64,000 nt of DNA, taken from NCBI RefSeq assembly GCF_001428525.1, contig NZ_LMHW01000017.1, positions 1 through 64,000 of the forward strand. The letters run 5' to 3'. Under the pieces are notes generated by a model. The model did no database searches. It was not told where the DNA came from and saw only the letters and a program-made list of their open reading frames with translations. Positions 56,805 through 64,000 of this stretch are shown piece after piece; position 1 is the stretch's first letter, and every line of letters starts with the position of its first letter. Made by a program: the position numbers and the translations under genes. The stretch is from Flavobacterium sp. Root186 (GTDB lineage Bacteria; Bacteroidota; Bacteroidia; Flavobacteriales; Flavobacteriaceae).

Positions 56805-59800
56805 ATGGATAAAAAAATATTCTCTTTTTTGTTTTCTACACGATTAATGGCAGTTCTTTTTATAACATTCGCAATTGCAATGGGTGTTGGAACTTTTATC
56901 GAAAGTAAATACAATACCGATACAGCCAGAATTTTAATTTACAATACCTGGTGGTTTGAAGCGATAATGTTTGTGTTTATGATTAATTTCTTCGGAAATA
57001 TCAAACGTTATCAATTATTGAAAAAAGAAAAATGGGCTACTTTTTTACTTCACATAGCCTTTGTTTTTATCATTTTAGGAGCTTTTATTACACGATATAT
57101 CAGTTATGAAGGAATGATGCCAATTCGCGAAGGCGCATCAGAAAATCAGATTTATTCGGATAAAACATTCGTAACCATTTTTGTTGATGGCGAATATAAA
57201 GGAGAAATGAAACGAAGAGTTTTCGAAAAAAGCCTTTTACTTTCTCCGGTTACTAATAATGATTTCTCTATTTCAGGAAAATTTGACGAGACTCCGTTTG
57301 AAGTTTCGTATTCAAAATATATAATGGGAGCAAAGGAAGTGGTAAAACCGGATCCTAAAGGAACTCTATATCTTAAACTAGTTGAAGCAGGTGCAGGCGG
57401 CCGTGAAGAACATTTTCTGAAAGAAGGAGAGGTTCAAAACATTCACAATGTTTTATTTGCCTTAAACAAGCCAACGCAAGGTGCTATTAATATCAATACA
57501 ACTGGCGAAAAATATACCATTCAGACTCCTTTTGAAGGTGAATTTATGCGAATGGCAGATCAGCTGAAAGGAAAAGTTACTAAAGATAACGTTCAGCCTT
57601 TAATGATGCGTTCTTTATATAGTATTGGAGATATTAGAATCGTTTTCCCGGATCCTGCTATGAAAGGAAAAGTAGATTATGAATCAAATAACGATTTCAA
57701 AGCAAAATCCCATACTGATGCTTTAGTTTTAAAAGTAAAAGCAGAAGGACAGGAAAAAGAAGTAATGGTGATGGGCTCTAAAGGAAGTGTTGGAGAACCT
57801 AAAACGGTAAAAATTGGTAAAATCGAATATTCTATATTTTACGGAAGTAAAGCATATGTTTTACCTTTTAGAATTAAATTGAATGACTTTATCGCAACAA
57901 AATACCCAGGAACAGAAAAAAGTTATTCTGCTTTTGAAAGTAAAGTTACCGTTCAGGATTCTACAGAAACTTTTGATGCCGATATTTATATGAATCACGT
58001 TTTAGATCACAAAGGATATCGTTTCTTTCAATCCTCTTTTGATCCTGACGAAAAAGGAACGGTTTTATCTGTAAACCACGATTTTTGGGGAACATCTATA
58101 ACGTATTTAGGATATTTTATGTTGTTCTTTGGTTTAATGGCAATTATGTTTACAAAACATTCTCGTTTTGCTGACTTAAAACGTAAACTGGAAAATGTGA
58201 AAAAGAAAAAAGAAAAACTAATTACGATTTTAATTATAATGATTAGTTTGAGTGGTTTTGCACAACAAAATCCTCATGTACATTCGCACGATCATGATCA
58301 CAATCATACAGCAGACCCAAATGATCACGCTAATCACGTTACCGCTCCGCCAAGTCAAAAACAATTAGATTCATTATTGACGATTTATAAAGCACCGGAA
58401 GCGCATGCCGCTAAATTCGGGCGTTTGATTATTCAGGATGCAGGAGGACGTATGAAACCGATTAATACTTTTTCATCTGAATTACTGAGAAAAGTAAGTC
58501 ATGCTGATACTTACAACGGAATGAACTCTGATCAGGTATTTTTGTCAATGACACAATATGCTCAGGTTTGGATTCAGATTCCGCTTATTTATATTAAATC
58601 AGGAAATGATAGTATTCGTAAAATTATTGGGGTTGATAAAGAAGCAAAATTTGCTCCGTTTGTTAACTTCTTTGATCAAAACGGAAACTACAAACTTTCT
58701 CCCTATTTAGATGCATCGTATAAAGCAGCAAATCCAAATCAGTTTGAGAAAGATTTTATCGAAACAGATAAAAAAGTAAATTTAATGGAATCTGCTTTAA
58801 GCGGTAGTATCCTGAAAATTTTCCCTGTTCCAAACGATCCAAATCACAAATGGGTTTCGTATTTAGAGCGTAACAATAATGGCTTTAAAGGAATGGATTC
58901 TACTTATGTAAACCAAATTCTTCCGTTATATTTTAGTGCCTTAAATAATGGTTCTATTTCTAAAAACTGGGATACAGCCGATCAATTAGTCGAAAGTATT
59001 AATGGTTTTCAAAAGAAATTTGGAAATAAAGTACGTCCGAGCGAACAAAAAATTGACGCCGAGATTGCTTATAACAAATACGACGTTTTCAAAGTATTAC
59101 CGTATTGGTATATTACAGCTTCTATTTTAATGTTGATTTTTACGATCGTAAATATCTTTTTCGAGAAGAAATGGCTTCGTATAACCGTAAATGCTTTTCA
59201 CATAATTATAGGGCTTTTATTTGCACTTCATACATTAGGATTAGTTGCTCGTTGGTACATTTCGGGTCACGCACCTTGGAGTAATGCTTATGAATCGATT
59301 GTTTATGTAGCTTGGGCTACCATGTTCTTTGGTTTGGCTTTTGACAGAAAATCAAAACTTACTGTTGCTTCATCAGCATTCGTAACGGCAATGATCTTAA
59401 TGGCTGCTTACATGAACTGGATCGATCCTGAAATTGCAAATTTACAGCCGGTTCTTAATTCATATTGGTTAATGATTCACGTTGCTGTAATTGTGGCAAG
59501 TTACGGACCTTTTGCCTTGGGAATGATTTTAGGTTTCGTAGCCTTGATTTTGATATTCTTTACGAATGAAAGAAATAAAGCTAAAATGAGCCTGAATGTA
59601 AAAGAGATTACGTACATCAACGAAATGGCATTAACAATTGGTTTAATTATGCTTACAATAGGTAACTTCCTTGGAGGACAGTGGGCAAACGAAAGCTGGG
59701 GACGTTATTGGGGATGGGATCCAAAAGAAACCTGGGCTTTAATTTCGATTATGATTTATGCTTTTGTAATTCACGCTCGTTTTGTTCCGGCTTTACGCGG

Positions 59801-60011
59801 AAAATGGTTCTTTAACCTGATGAGTATGTTTGCGTTTATCTCAATTTTATTTACTTATTATGGAGTAAACTTCCACTTAGTAGGTTTACATTCTTATGCA
59901 AGCGGAGAAGCACATTCTCTAGACTGGATTTATTACAGTATGGGAACAATAGCGGCAATTGGCGTAATAACGTATCCGAGTTATAGAAAATTTTATAAGA
60001 CCAAAAAGTAA
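56805..60011 (+). CDS. Fused cytochrome c biogenesis protein CcsB-CcsA
   Basis: 1068 aa. The N-terminal half (1-460) is a ResB/CcsB-like part: paired helices 8-30 and 40-60, a large periplasmic region, and a helix near 440. A hydrophobic segment (about 468-484) and a His-rich loop (490-510) follow. The C-terminal half (about 765-1068) is CcsA/ResC with eight helices and the heme-binding WWD domain, WGRYWGWDPKETWALIS (about 968-985), plus conserved histidines in the HARF and YGVNFHLVGLHSY segments. It carries heme across the membrane and ligates it to c-type cytochromes. Confidence 0.92.
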   Translation: MDKKIFSFLFSTRLMAVLFITFAIAMGVGTFIESKYNTDTARILIYNTWWFEAIMFVFMINFFGNIKRYQLLKKEKWATFLLHIAFVFIILGAFITRYISYEGMMPIREGASENQIYSDKTFVTIFVDGEYKGEMKRRVFEKSLLLSPVTNNDFSISGKFDETPFEVSYSKYIMGAKEVVKPDPKGTLYLKLVEAGAGGREEHFLKEGEVQNIHNVLFALNKPTQGAININTTGEKYTIQTPFEGEFMRMADQLKGKVTKDNVQPLMMRSLYSIGDIRIVFPDPAMKGKVDYESNNDFKAKSHTDALVLKVKAEGQEKEVMVMGSKGSVGEPKTVKIGKIEYSIFYGSKAYVLPFRIKLNDFIATKYPGTEKSYSAFESKVTVQDSTETFDADIYMNHVLDHKGYRFFQSSFDPDEKGTVLSVNHDFWGTSITYLGYFMLFFGLMAIMFTKHSRFADLKRKLENVKKKKEKLITILIIMISLSGFAQQNPHVHSHDHDHNHTADPNDHANHVTAPPSQKQLDSLLTIYKAPEAHAAKFGRLIIQDAGGRMKPINTFSSELLRKVSHADTYNGMNSDQVFLSMTQYAQVWIQIPLIYIKSGNDSIRKIIGVDKEAKFAPFVNFFDQNGNYKLSPYLDASYKAANPNQFEKDFIETDKKVNLMESALSGSILKIFPVPNDPNHKWVSYLERNNNGFKGMDSTYVNQILPLYFSALNNGSISKNWDTADQLVESINGFQKKFGNKVRPSEQKIDAEIAYNKYDVFKVLPYWYITASILMLIFTIVNIFFEKKWLRITVNAFHIIIGLLFALHTLGLVARWYISGHAPWSNAYESIVYVAWATMFFGLAFDRKSKLTVASSAFVTAMILMAAYMNWIDPEIANLQPVLNSYWLMIHVAVIVASYGPFALGMILGFVALILIFFTNERNKAKMSLNVKEITYINEMALTIGLIMLTIGNFLGGQWANESWGRYWGWDPKETWALISIMIYAFVIHARFVPALRGKWFFNLMSMFAFISILFTYYGVNFHLVGLHSYASGEAHSLDWIYYSMGTIAAIGVITYPSYRKFYKTKK

Positions 60012-60028
60012 TTTTTTTGATATAATAG

Positions 60029-60063
60029 AAAAAGGTTCAACTTAATTGTTGAACCTTTTTTTA
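60029..60063 (+). terminator. Terminator of ccsBA
   Basis: AAAAAGGTTCAAC pairs perfectly with GTTGAACCTTTTT around a 6-nt loop; seven T follow. Confidence 0.85.
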
Positions 60064-60111
60064 TATAGAAAATCTTAAATCTAAATAGTAACTTATACTA
60101 TCATGATGTTA

Positions 60112-60846
60112 CTATTTTGGTAATTTCCCCATTATAGCAAGAATCAAAATAATTACAATTAAAAAAGTAACCCAAAAAATTGCGTGACTTAATATAGTTA
60201 AAAAGAAAGCCTTTGTTTTTGACATCTTGTCGAAAAATTGAATGTTTGTCCAAAATATTAATACGATACCTATTAGATACGTTACGAATGAAAAGTGATC
60301 AGCATGATTTGTATTAGTTAAATATAAAAGGATTGGAAATGTCAAAATTTGCACAAAAAGTCTTTGTGAAGCCTTAAAAGTGTTTAATACAAATAATTCG
60401 AAAAAATTATAACCCTGCTTTCTAAAAACAACATACGTTCCAACGGTGTAAATTGGAATAGTGGCTATTGTAACCCATGAAAAATGAGTTGCTATCCATT
60501 CACTAAAATTACCAAAATCTACCTCTGAATCTGAAGATGACTTAAATATATTGATATGAAAGTAATGACATAAAAAAGCATAAAGGGTTGCCAAAACAGC
60601 AACTAAAGACAAAGGCTTAAAATGTCTTATTCTTTTTCCCTCAATAAATTCTCTAATAGAATGACCTGGCCTTGTAAATAATTGTTTTACTGAATAAGGA
60701 ATTCCATTGTCAAAATGTAATAGTCCATGTTGAATATCGTGCCACAAAAAATGTGCATTTATTTTATGGGTTTCGGCACTTTGACCACAATTATTACAGT
60801 AATGACCTGTATAAACCTGATGACAGTTTTTGCAAGTTATTTCCAT
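60112..60846 (-). CDS. DUF3667 zinc-ribbon membrane protein
   Basis: 244 aa. Two CxxC pairs form an N-terminal zinc ribbon (CKNCHQVY...YCNNCGQSAETH, residues 5-26). HDIQHGLLHFDNG and LFTRPGHSIREFIEGKRIRHFKPLSL (about 70-95) are the DUF3667 signature. Four to five membrane helices follow. The domain is common in Bacteroidota and of unknown function. It lies 9 bp downstream of the DoxX gene and ends in convergence with ccsBA. Confidence 0.85.
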   Translation of the reverse strand: MEITCKNCHQVYTGHYCNNCGQSAETHKINAHFLWHDIQHGLLHFDNGIPYSVKQLFTRPGHSIREFIEGKRIRHFKPLSLVAVLATLYAFLCHYFHINIFKSSSDSEVDFGNFSEWIATHFSWVTIATIPIYTVGTYVVFRKQGYNFFELFVLNTFKASQRLFVQILTFPILLYLTNTNHADHFSFVTYLIGIVLIFWTNIQFFDKMSKTKAFFLTILSHAIFWVTFLIVIILILAIMGKLPK

Positions 60847-60855
60847 ATCGACACA

Positions 60856-61239
60856 TTATTTAGAATTTAGCTTAAGTCCGTTTGGATACATTATCGCCAA
60901 TAAAACACAAATTAATAAAAAATTATATTCTACACCATTTCTTCCGCCGCCCACAACAAACCAGCCTTCCTGAAAATGAACCAAAACAATTCCCATGATC
61001 AGGATAAAAATCGTTACAAATCCCGCTGGCTTTACATATTTATTTAGCAGTAAAAGTATAGCGGCGACAATATGAGATAATTTAATTGACCAAGCCAAAA
61101 AAACACCAAAAGGAGCAAAGCCAATCTGGTTTAGATATAAATTTCCAAAATCATTAATTCCATTATTAAAAATTCCGAAAACCGAATGTGTAAGCAGAAT
61201 TATTGCTGTAGCAATTCTTAAAAGTAAAGTTGTGTTCAT
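60856..61239 (-). CDS. DoxX-like membrane protein
   Basis: 127 aa from the ATG at 61239; the in-frame start at 61278 overlaps the upstream terminator and adds no conserved residues. Four hydrophobic helices (about 4-24, 43-65, 72-92, 102-120) with THSVFGIFNNGINDFGNLYLNQIGF, a DoxX/DoxD-like pattern. DoxX proteins associate with oxidoreductases or act as small membrane carriers; no partner is named. Cotranscribed with the DUF3667 gene. Confidence 0.75.
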   Translation of the reverse strand: MNTTLLLRIATAIILLTHSVFGIFNNGINDFGNLYLNQIGFAPFGVFLAWSIKLSHIVAAILLLLNKYVKPAGFVTIFILIMGIVLVHFQEGWFVVGGGRNGVEYNFLLICVLLAIMYPNGLKLNSK

Positions 61240-61265
61240 AGTTAGGATAGTTTTGTTTTTGGTTA

Positions 61266-61305
61266 AATAAAAAAGCACATATTAAAAGTAATTAATATGT
61301 GCTTT
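61266..61305 (-). terminator. Terminator of the ECF sigma/anti-sigma operon
   Basis: AAAGCACATATTAA pairs perfectly with TTAATATGTGCTTT around a 6-nt loop. On the minus strand a T run follows. Confidence 0.85.
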
Positions 61306-61327
61306 AAATTTATAAATATTTTAGGTT

Positions 61328-62116
61328 TTAAACTTTTCCTAAAGTATATAATTGTTCCATTGTAGGCGTTAGGCTTCCGCCGGCCGGCTCTAAAGTAATT
61401 CCAAATGCTTCTGCCGAATCTGTCTGGCTTACAGCAAATATTTTTTGCGCATTTCCTTCAAAATTATCCAGTAAACCAATACTTGTTGGCGTTAATACCG
61501 GACTTAATTTTAAAGACCAAACCTGATAAACCATTCCTTTTGGCGGTGTTGGTAAACCTGCAGCATCAATATAAGTTGTTTTTGTCTGCTGGTTCCAGTA
61601 CACTTTTGCAAAAGATGTTGGAGAAACAGCCTGACCGCCAAGCGTTACACCAGTATTTTTAATATCTCTAACAATAGTTAAGTTTTTCTCGGTTTGTTTA
61701 TTTTGTTGATCTAAAAAAGCATAATTTCTTTCTATTTTATTTTTCTCATTTCCAACTTTAGAGATTGCTTCTTTTGATTTAGTTAATTCTAAAGTTTGGT
61801 ATCCAAAACCTAACAATAATAAAACTGCCGCTGCCCAGCCCACATATTGTGTCCAGTTTGATGCAGGTTTTAATTCGACAACTTTACCATGTTTAAGTTC
61901 TAAACGAGCTTTAATTTTTTCGAAATTTTCAACAGAGTGGAAAGGAGCGAAGCTTGATGACAGAGCCACAATAGCTCTCTCAATCGCAATTATTTCGTCG
62001 TCTACGTCTTTGTTGTTCTTTGCCAGTTCGGCTATTTCCAGATTCTCCTTTTCAGTCAATAAACCGTAAACATAAAGTTCTAGAATTCCTGATTCAATAT
62101 ATTCTTGTGCTTCCAT
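61328..62116 (-). CDS. RskA-type anti-sigma factor
   Basis: 262 aa. The N-terminal cytoplasmic part (1-85, EYIESGILELYVYGLLTEKENLEIAEL) matches the anti-sigma-K type. One transmembrane helix (91-109, YVGWAAAVLLLLGFGYQTL) follows. The periplasmic part (about 165-262: VYWNQQTKTTYIDAAGLPTPPKGMVYQVWSL, FGITLEPAGGSLTPT) is the RskA C-terminal domain. It holds the sigma factor at the membrane and should release it on envelope signal. Its start overlaps the sigma stop by 1 nt. Confidence 0.9.
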   Translation of the reverse strand: MEAQEYIESGILELYVYGLLTEKENLEIAELAKNNKDVDDEIIAIERAIVALSSSFAPFHSVENFEKIKARLELKHGKVVELKPASNWTQYVGWAAAVLLLLGFGYQTLELTKSKEAISKVGNEKNKIERNYAFLDQQNKQTEKNLTIVRDIKNTGVTLGGQAVSPTSFAKVYWNQQTKTTYIDAAGLPTPPKGMVYQVWSLKLSPVLTPTSIGLLDNFEGNAQKIFAVSQTDSAEAFGITLEPAGGSLTPTMEQLYTLGKV

Positions 62117-62646
62117 TATATTTTTAAATAATTTCTTAAATCGTTAATACAGTTTCTGTTTTGTGTTTTGATAGTTCCCAGTGGCAGTGCCAATTCTTCT
62201 GAAGCTTCTTGCTGGGTATATCCTTTAAAGAATAATAAATCAATAATTTCTATACATTTTGGTTTCAGTTTTTTTACGAATTCCTGAATTCCAATTGTAT
62301 CAATTCTATTAATTAATTTATTACTGTCATCTAACAGATTTACGAAATTATCCGAGGAAAGGTTTTTTTGGCTGTTATTAAAATTTTTAGATCTCAGCTT
62401 GTCAATCGAAGTATTCCTGGCTATATTAAGGATCCAGGTGTAAAATCGGCCTTTACTTTCGTTATAAGAATCGATATTTTTCCAGATTTTTACAAAAACT
62501 TCCTGCAAAACATCTTCGGCTTCTTCACGATTTTTGATTAAAACATTAATGACTGAAAATAAACTTTTAGAGTACATATCGTACAAATGGGTAAAAGCTC
62601 TTTCGTCTTTTTTGTAAATTAAAACTAACAATTCTTCTTGACTCAT
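62116..62646 (-). CDS. ECF-type RNA polymerase sigma factor (SigK-like)
   Basis: 176 aa. Region 2: FTHLYDMYSKSLFSVINVL...EAEDVLQEVFVKIWKNIDSY (about 17-60). Region 4: KPKCIEIIDLLFFKGYTQQEASEELALPLGTIKTQNRNCINDLR (about 129-172) with a helix-turn-helix. With its RskA-type partner in TAATG overlap it is the classical SigK/RskA pair. A periplasmic glutathione-peroxidase-like gene lies divergently beyond a 740-bp gap, a possible but untested target. Confidence 0.92.
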   Translation of the reverse strand: MSQEELLVLIYKKDERAFTHLYDMYSKSLFSVINVLIKNREEAEDVLQEVFVKIWKNIDSYNESKGRFYTWILNIARNTSIDKLRSKNFNNSQKNLSSDNFVNLLDDSNKLINRIDTIGIQEFVKKLKPKCIEIIDLLFFKGYTQQEASEELALPLGTIKTQNRNCINDLRNYLKI

Positions 62647-62922
62647 AGATTTGGATTTAAAGCTTAAACAAAAATTTATTGAACATTATTTTTATACCTG
62701 AGATAAAGATAGTTCATTTTTTTGTGAAAAATAATATTTTTTTTTAGTAGTCCAAACCTTAGGAAAATAGGGCTTTTCGAAAATATTTAGAAAAAAAGTG
62801 CAATTTTTTTTACTTTTTTAAATCCAAAAGTAAACCCTTTACGTATATAACATTATAGATGAAAAAATGAAGAGAGAAAGATTTAGCAATTAATAAGATT
62901 GAGTTTTTAAGAGTAAAAAATT

Positions 62923-63051
62923 ATGAGAAGGATAGAAAAATTTAAAATATTGATTGTGGGTTTAACAACTGTTTTGTCGCTGATAAATTTTAGCAATAAA
63001 GATTTTAAAAATGAAATCGTTCAAAATGAACTTAATAAAAATATTGAATAG
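62923..63051 (+). CDS. Possible 42-aa exported peptide
   Basis: ATG at 62923 to TAG at 63051. The N-terminus is basic (RRIEKFK) and then hydrophobic (ILIVGLTTVLSLI), like a signal peptide, followed by a short charged tail. No promoter box is recognised upstream. It lies in an otherwise gene-poor 740-bp gap (62647-63386) between the divergent sigma gene and the GPx-like gene. A strong terminator follows at 63265. A 30-aa frame at 63055-63147 is not convincing. Confidence 0.35.
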   Translation: MRRIEKFKILIVGLTTVLSLINFSNKDFKNEIVQNELNKNIE

Positions 63052-63264
63052 TTGATGTCCTCGGACTTCCAACTGAAAATCAAAACAATAATAGTAATCA
63101 TGCATGCTAAACGAACTGAAATTTTCCACTATAAACGCCATAGATAATTGAATTAGTGCGATTAAGATTAAAAGATTTTCATTCTAACCGGGGCATCAAC
63201 TATAATTTTAAAAATATAAAAGAGACAAATAATTAATTCATGGTTTGATTTGTTTGTATGGGGG

Positions 63265-63302
63265 GAAGCCCGGCGTCTGATTAACGCCGGGCTTCATTTT
63301 TT
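63265..63302 (+). terminator. Strong orphan terminator
   Basis: GAAGCCCGGCGT pairs perfectly with ACGCCGGGCTTC around a 7-nt loop and is followed by a T-rich tract. It is GC-rich in very AT-rich surroundings. It implies a transcript from the upstream 600 bp. Confidence 0.85.
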
Positions 63303-63386
63303 ATTTAACTTATAATTAATAAAAATAAAAGCGGTAAAAAATATTCAGCAATACAGATTTTAATTAATTTTATAAAAAAATATAAA

Positions 63387-63974
63387 ATGAAAAAAATACT
63401 ATTTATAGCATACAGTACCTTATTTTTTATAAGCGCACAAACTCAGGCTCAAACAAGCACAAATAAATTATCTAAATCAGATAAAGCTATGGCAAAAGAA
63501 AACATTTATCAGTTTAAAGTTGAAGATTTATCAGGTAATACTTTTGATTTTGCTTCTTTAAAAGGCAAAAAGGTACTAATCGTAAACACAGCATCAAAAT
63601 GCGGATTAACTCCTCAATACAAAGATCTTGAAGCTGTTTATAAACAATACAAAGACAAAGAGTTTGTAATTGTTGGTTTCCCGGCAAACAATTTTGCATC
63701 TCAGGAACCTGGAACAAACAAAGAAATTGAAACTTTCTGCCAGCAAAATTATGGTGTAACTTTCCCAATGATGGATAAAGTTTCTGTAAAAGGTGACGAT
63801 ATGTGTGAGGTTTATAAATTCTTAACTCAAAAATCTAAAAATGGATTACAGGATTCTGAAGTAGAATGGAATTTTCAAAAATACTTAATCAACGAAAGAG
63901 GAGAATTGGTAAAAGTAATTAAACCAAAAACTTTAGTTACAGATCCAGAAGTTATTAATTGGATCAAGAGTTAA
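63387..63974 (+). CDS. Periplasmic glutathione-peroxidase-like thiol peroxidase
   Basis: 195 aa. The signal peptide ends near QTQAQ (about residue 22), so the enzyme acts outside the cytoplasm. The GPx site is VNTASKCGLTPQY with the peroxidatic C72. FPANNFASQEPG gives Q106 and EVEWNFQKYLI gives W161-N162, the rest of the catalytic tetrad. A second cysteine (C118) in FCQQNYG may be resolving, as in thioredoxin-dependent GPx. It probably reduces hydroperoxides. The window ends just after its stop. Confidence 0.92.
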   Translation: MKKILFIAYSTLFFISAQTQAQTSTNKLSKSDKAMAKENIYQFKVEDLSGNTFDFASLKGKKVLIVNTASKCGLTPQYKDLEAVYKQYKDKEFVIVGFPANNFASQEPGTNKEIETFCQQNYGVTFPMMDKVSVKGDDMCEVYKFLTQKSKNGLQDSEVEWNFQKYLINERGELVKVIKPKTLVTDPEVINWIKS

Positions 63975-64000
63975 TTTAGAACTTTCTAGACAAAAAATCC

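Noticed and set aside
63055..63147. 30-aa frame right after the 42-aa frame
   Set aside because: No conserved feature, no hydrophobic or charged pattern, and no support other than an open frame in AT-rich DNA.

Overview
The window looks like chromosomal DNA of a Flavobacterium-type bacterium (Bacteroidota). It is AT-rich. Genes lack clear Shine-Dalgarno leaders. Several promoters fit the Bacteroidota pattern TTG, 17-23 nt, TAnnTTTG. The gene content is typical of the group: PorQ of the type IX secretion system, head-GIN proteins, M56/BlaI pairs, ExbD-like clusters, DUF1684, DUF2911, DUF2520 and DUF3667 proteins, and a fused CcsB-CcsA. I see no phage, insertion sequence, CRISPR array or plasmid gene; this is mostly housekeeping and envelope DNA.

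Layout. 1-384: 3' end of an rRNA operon (5S rRNA), then tRNA-Phe and tRNA-Leu. 452-2918: small DinB-like and NTF2-like proteins, an endonuclease III homologue and an alpha/beta hydrolase. 3037-10291: glycogen cluster glgA-glgC-glgB followed by a GH31 alpha-glucosidase. 10379-12658: M48 lipoprotein protease and UMF1-type MFS transporter. 12884-15757 (minus): ECF sigma factor, membrane anti-sigma and two beta-helical surface/periplasmic proteins in one tight operon. 16016-21209: lon, porQ, an L,D-transpeptidase-like protein and cmk. 21279-24977: nucleoside transporter, beta-propeller protein and two small membrane proteins. 25100-27165: a structured-RNA candidate and rpsA.

27277-28911 (minus): three tandem ExbD-like proteins that lack the proton-relay aspartate. 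29120-32313: fasciclin protein, RhtA-like exporter, a 46-aa protein and a serine hydrolase with a glycogen-binding-like tail. 32401-36704 (minus): two consecutive BlaI-BlaR1(M56) pairs that appear to share one promoter, which carries a 20-bp-phased operator array. 36872-43071: MFS exporter divergent from DUF1684-tatD, then tcdA, a HAD phosphatase, a DUF2911 protein and a TetR-DUF1348 operon with a palindromic operator over its -33 box. 43072-51813 (minus): envelope proteins, including an operon of PIG-L deacetylase, an unannotated 35-aa membrane peptide and a sodium:solute symporter. 51901-56525 (minus): AI-2E exporter, small MscS, Maf, UbiA-type prenyltransferase, KdsC-like phosphatase and a DUF2520 protein. 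56805-60011: fused cytochrome c maturation protein. 60112-63974: DUF3667, DoxX, a second ECF sigma/anti-sigma pair, a gene-poor 740-bp stretch ending in a strong terminator, and a periplasmic glutathione-peroxidase-like protein.

The least explained items are the Asp-to-Ser ExbD trio, the phased operator that may control the duplicated BlaI/M56 cluster, the 35-aa peptide between the PIG-L and symporter genes, and several dispersed palindromes. All family names come from recognising motifs in the translations; no database search was run.
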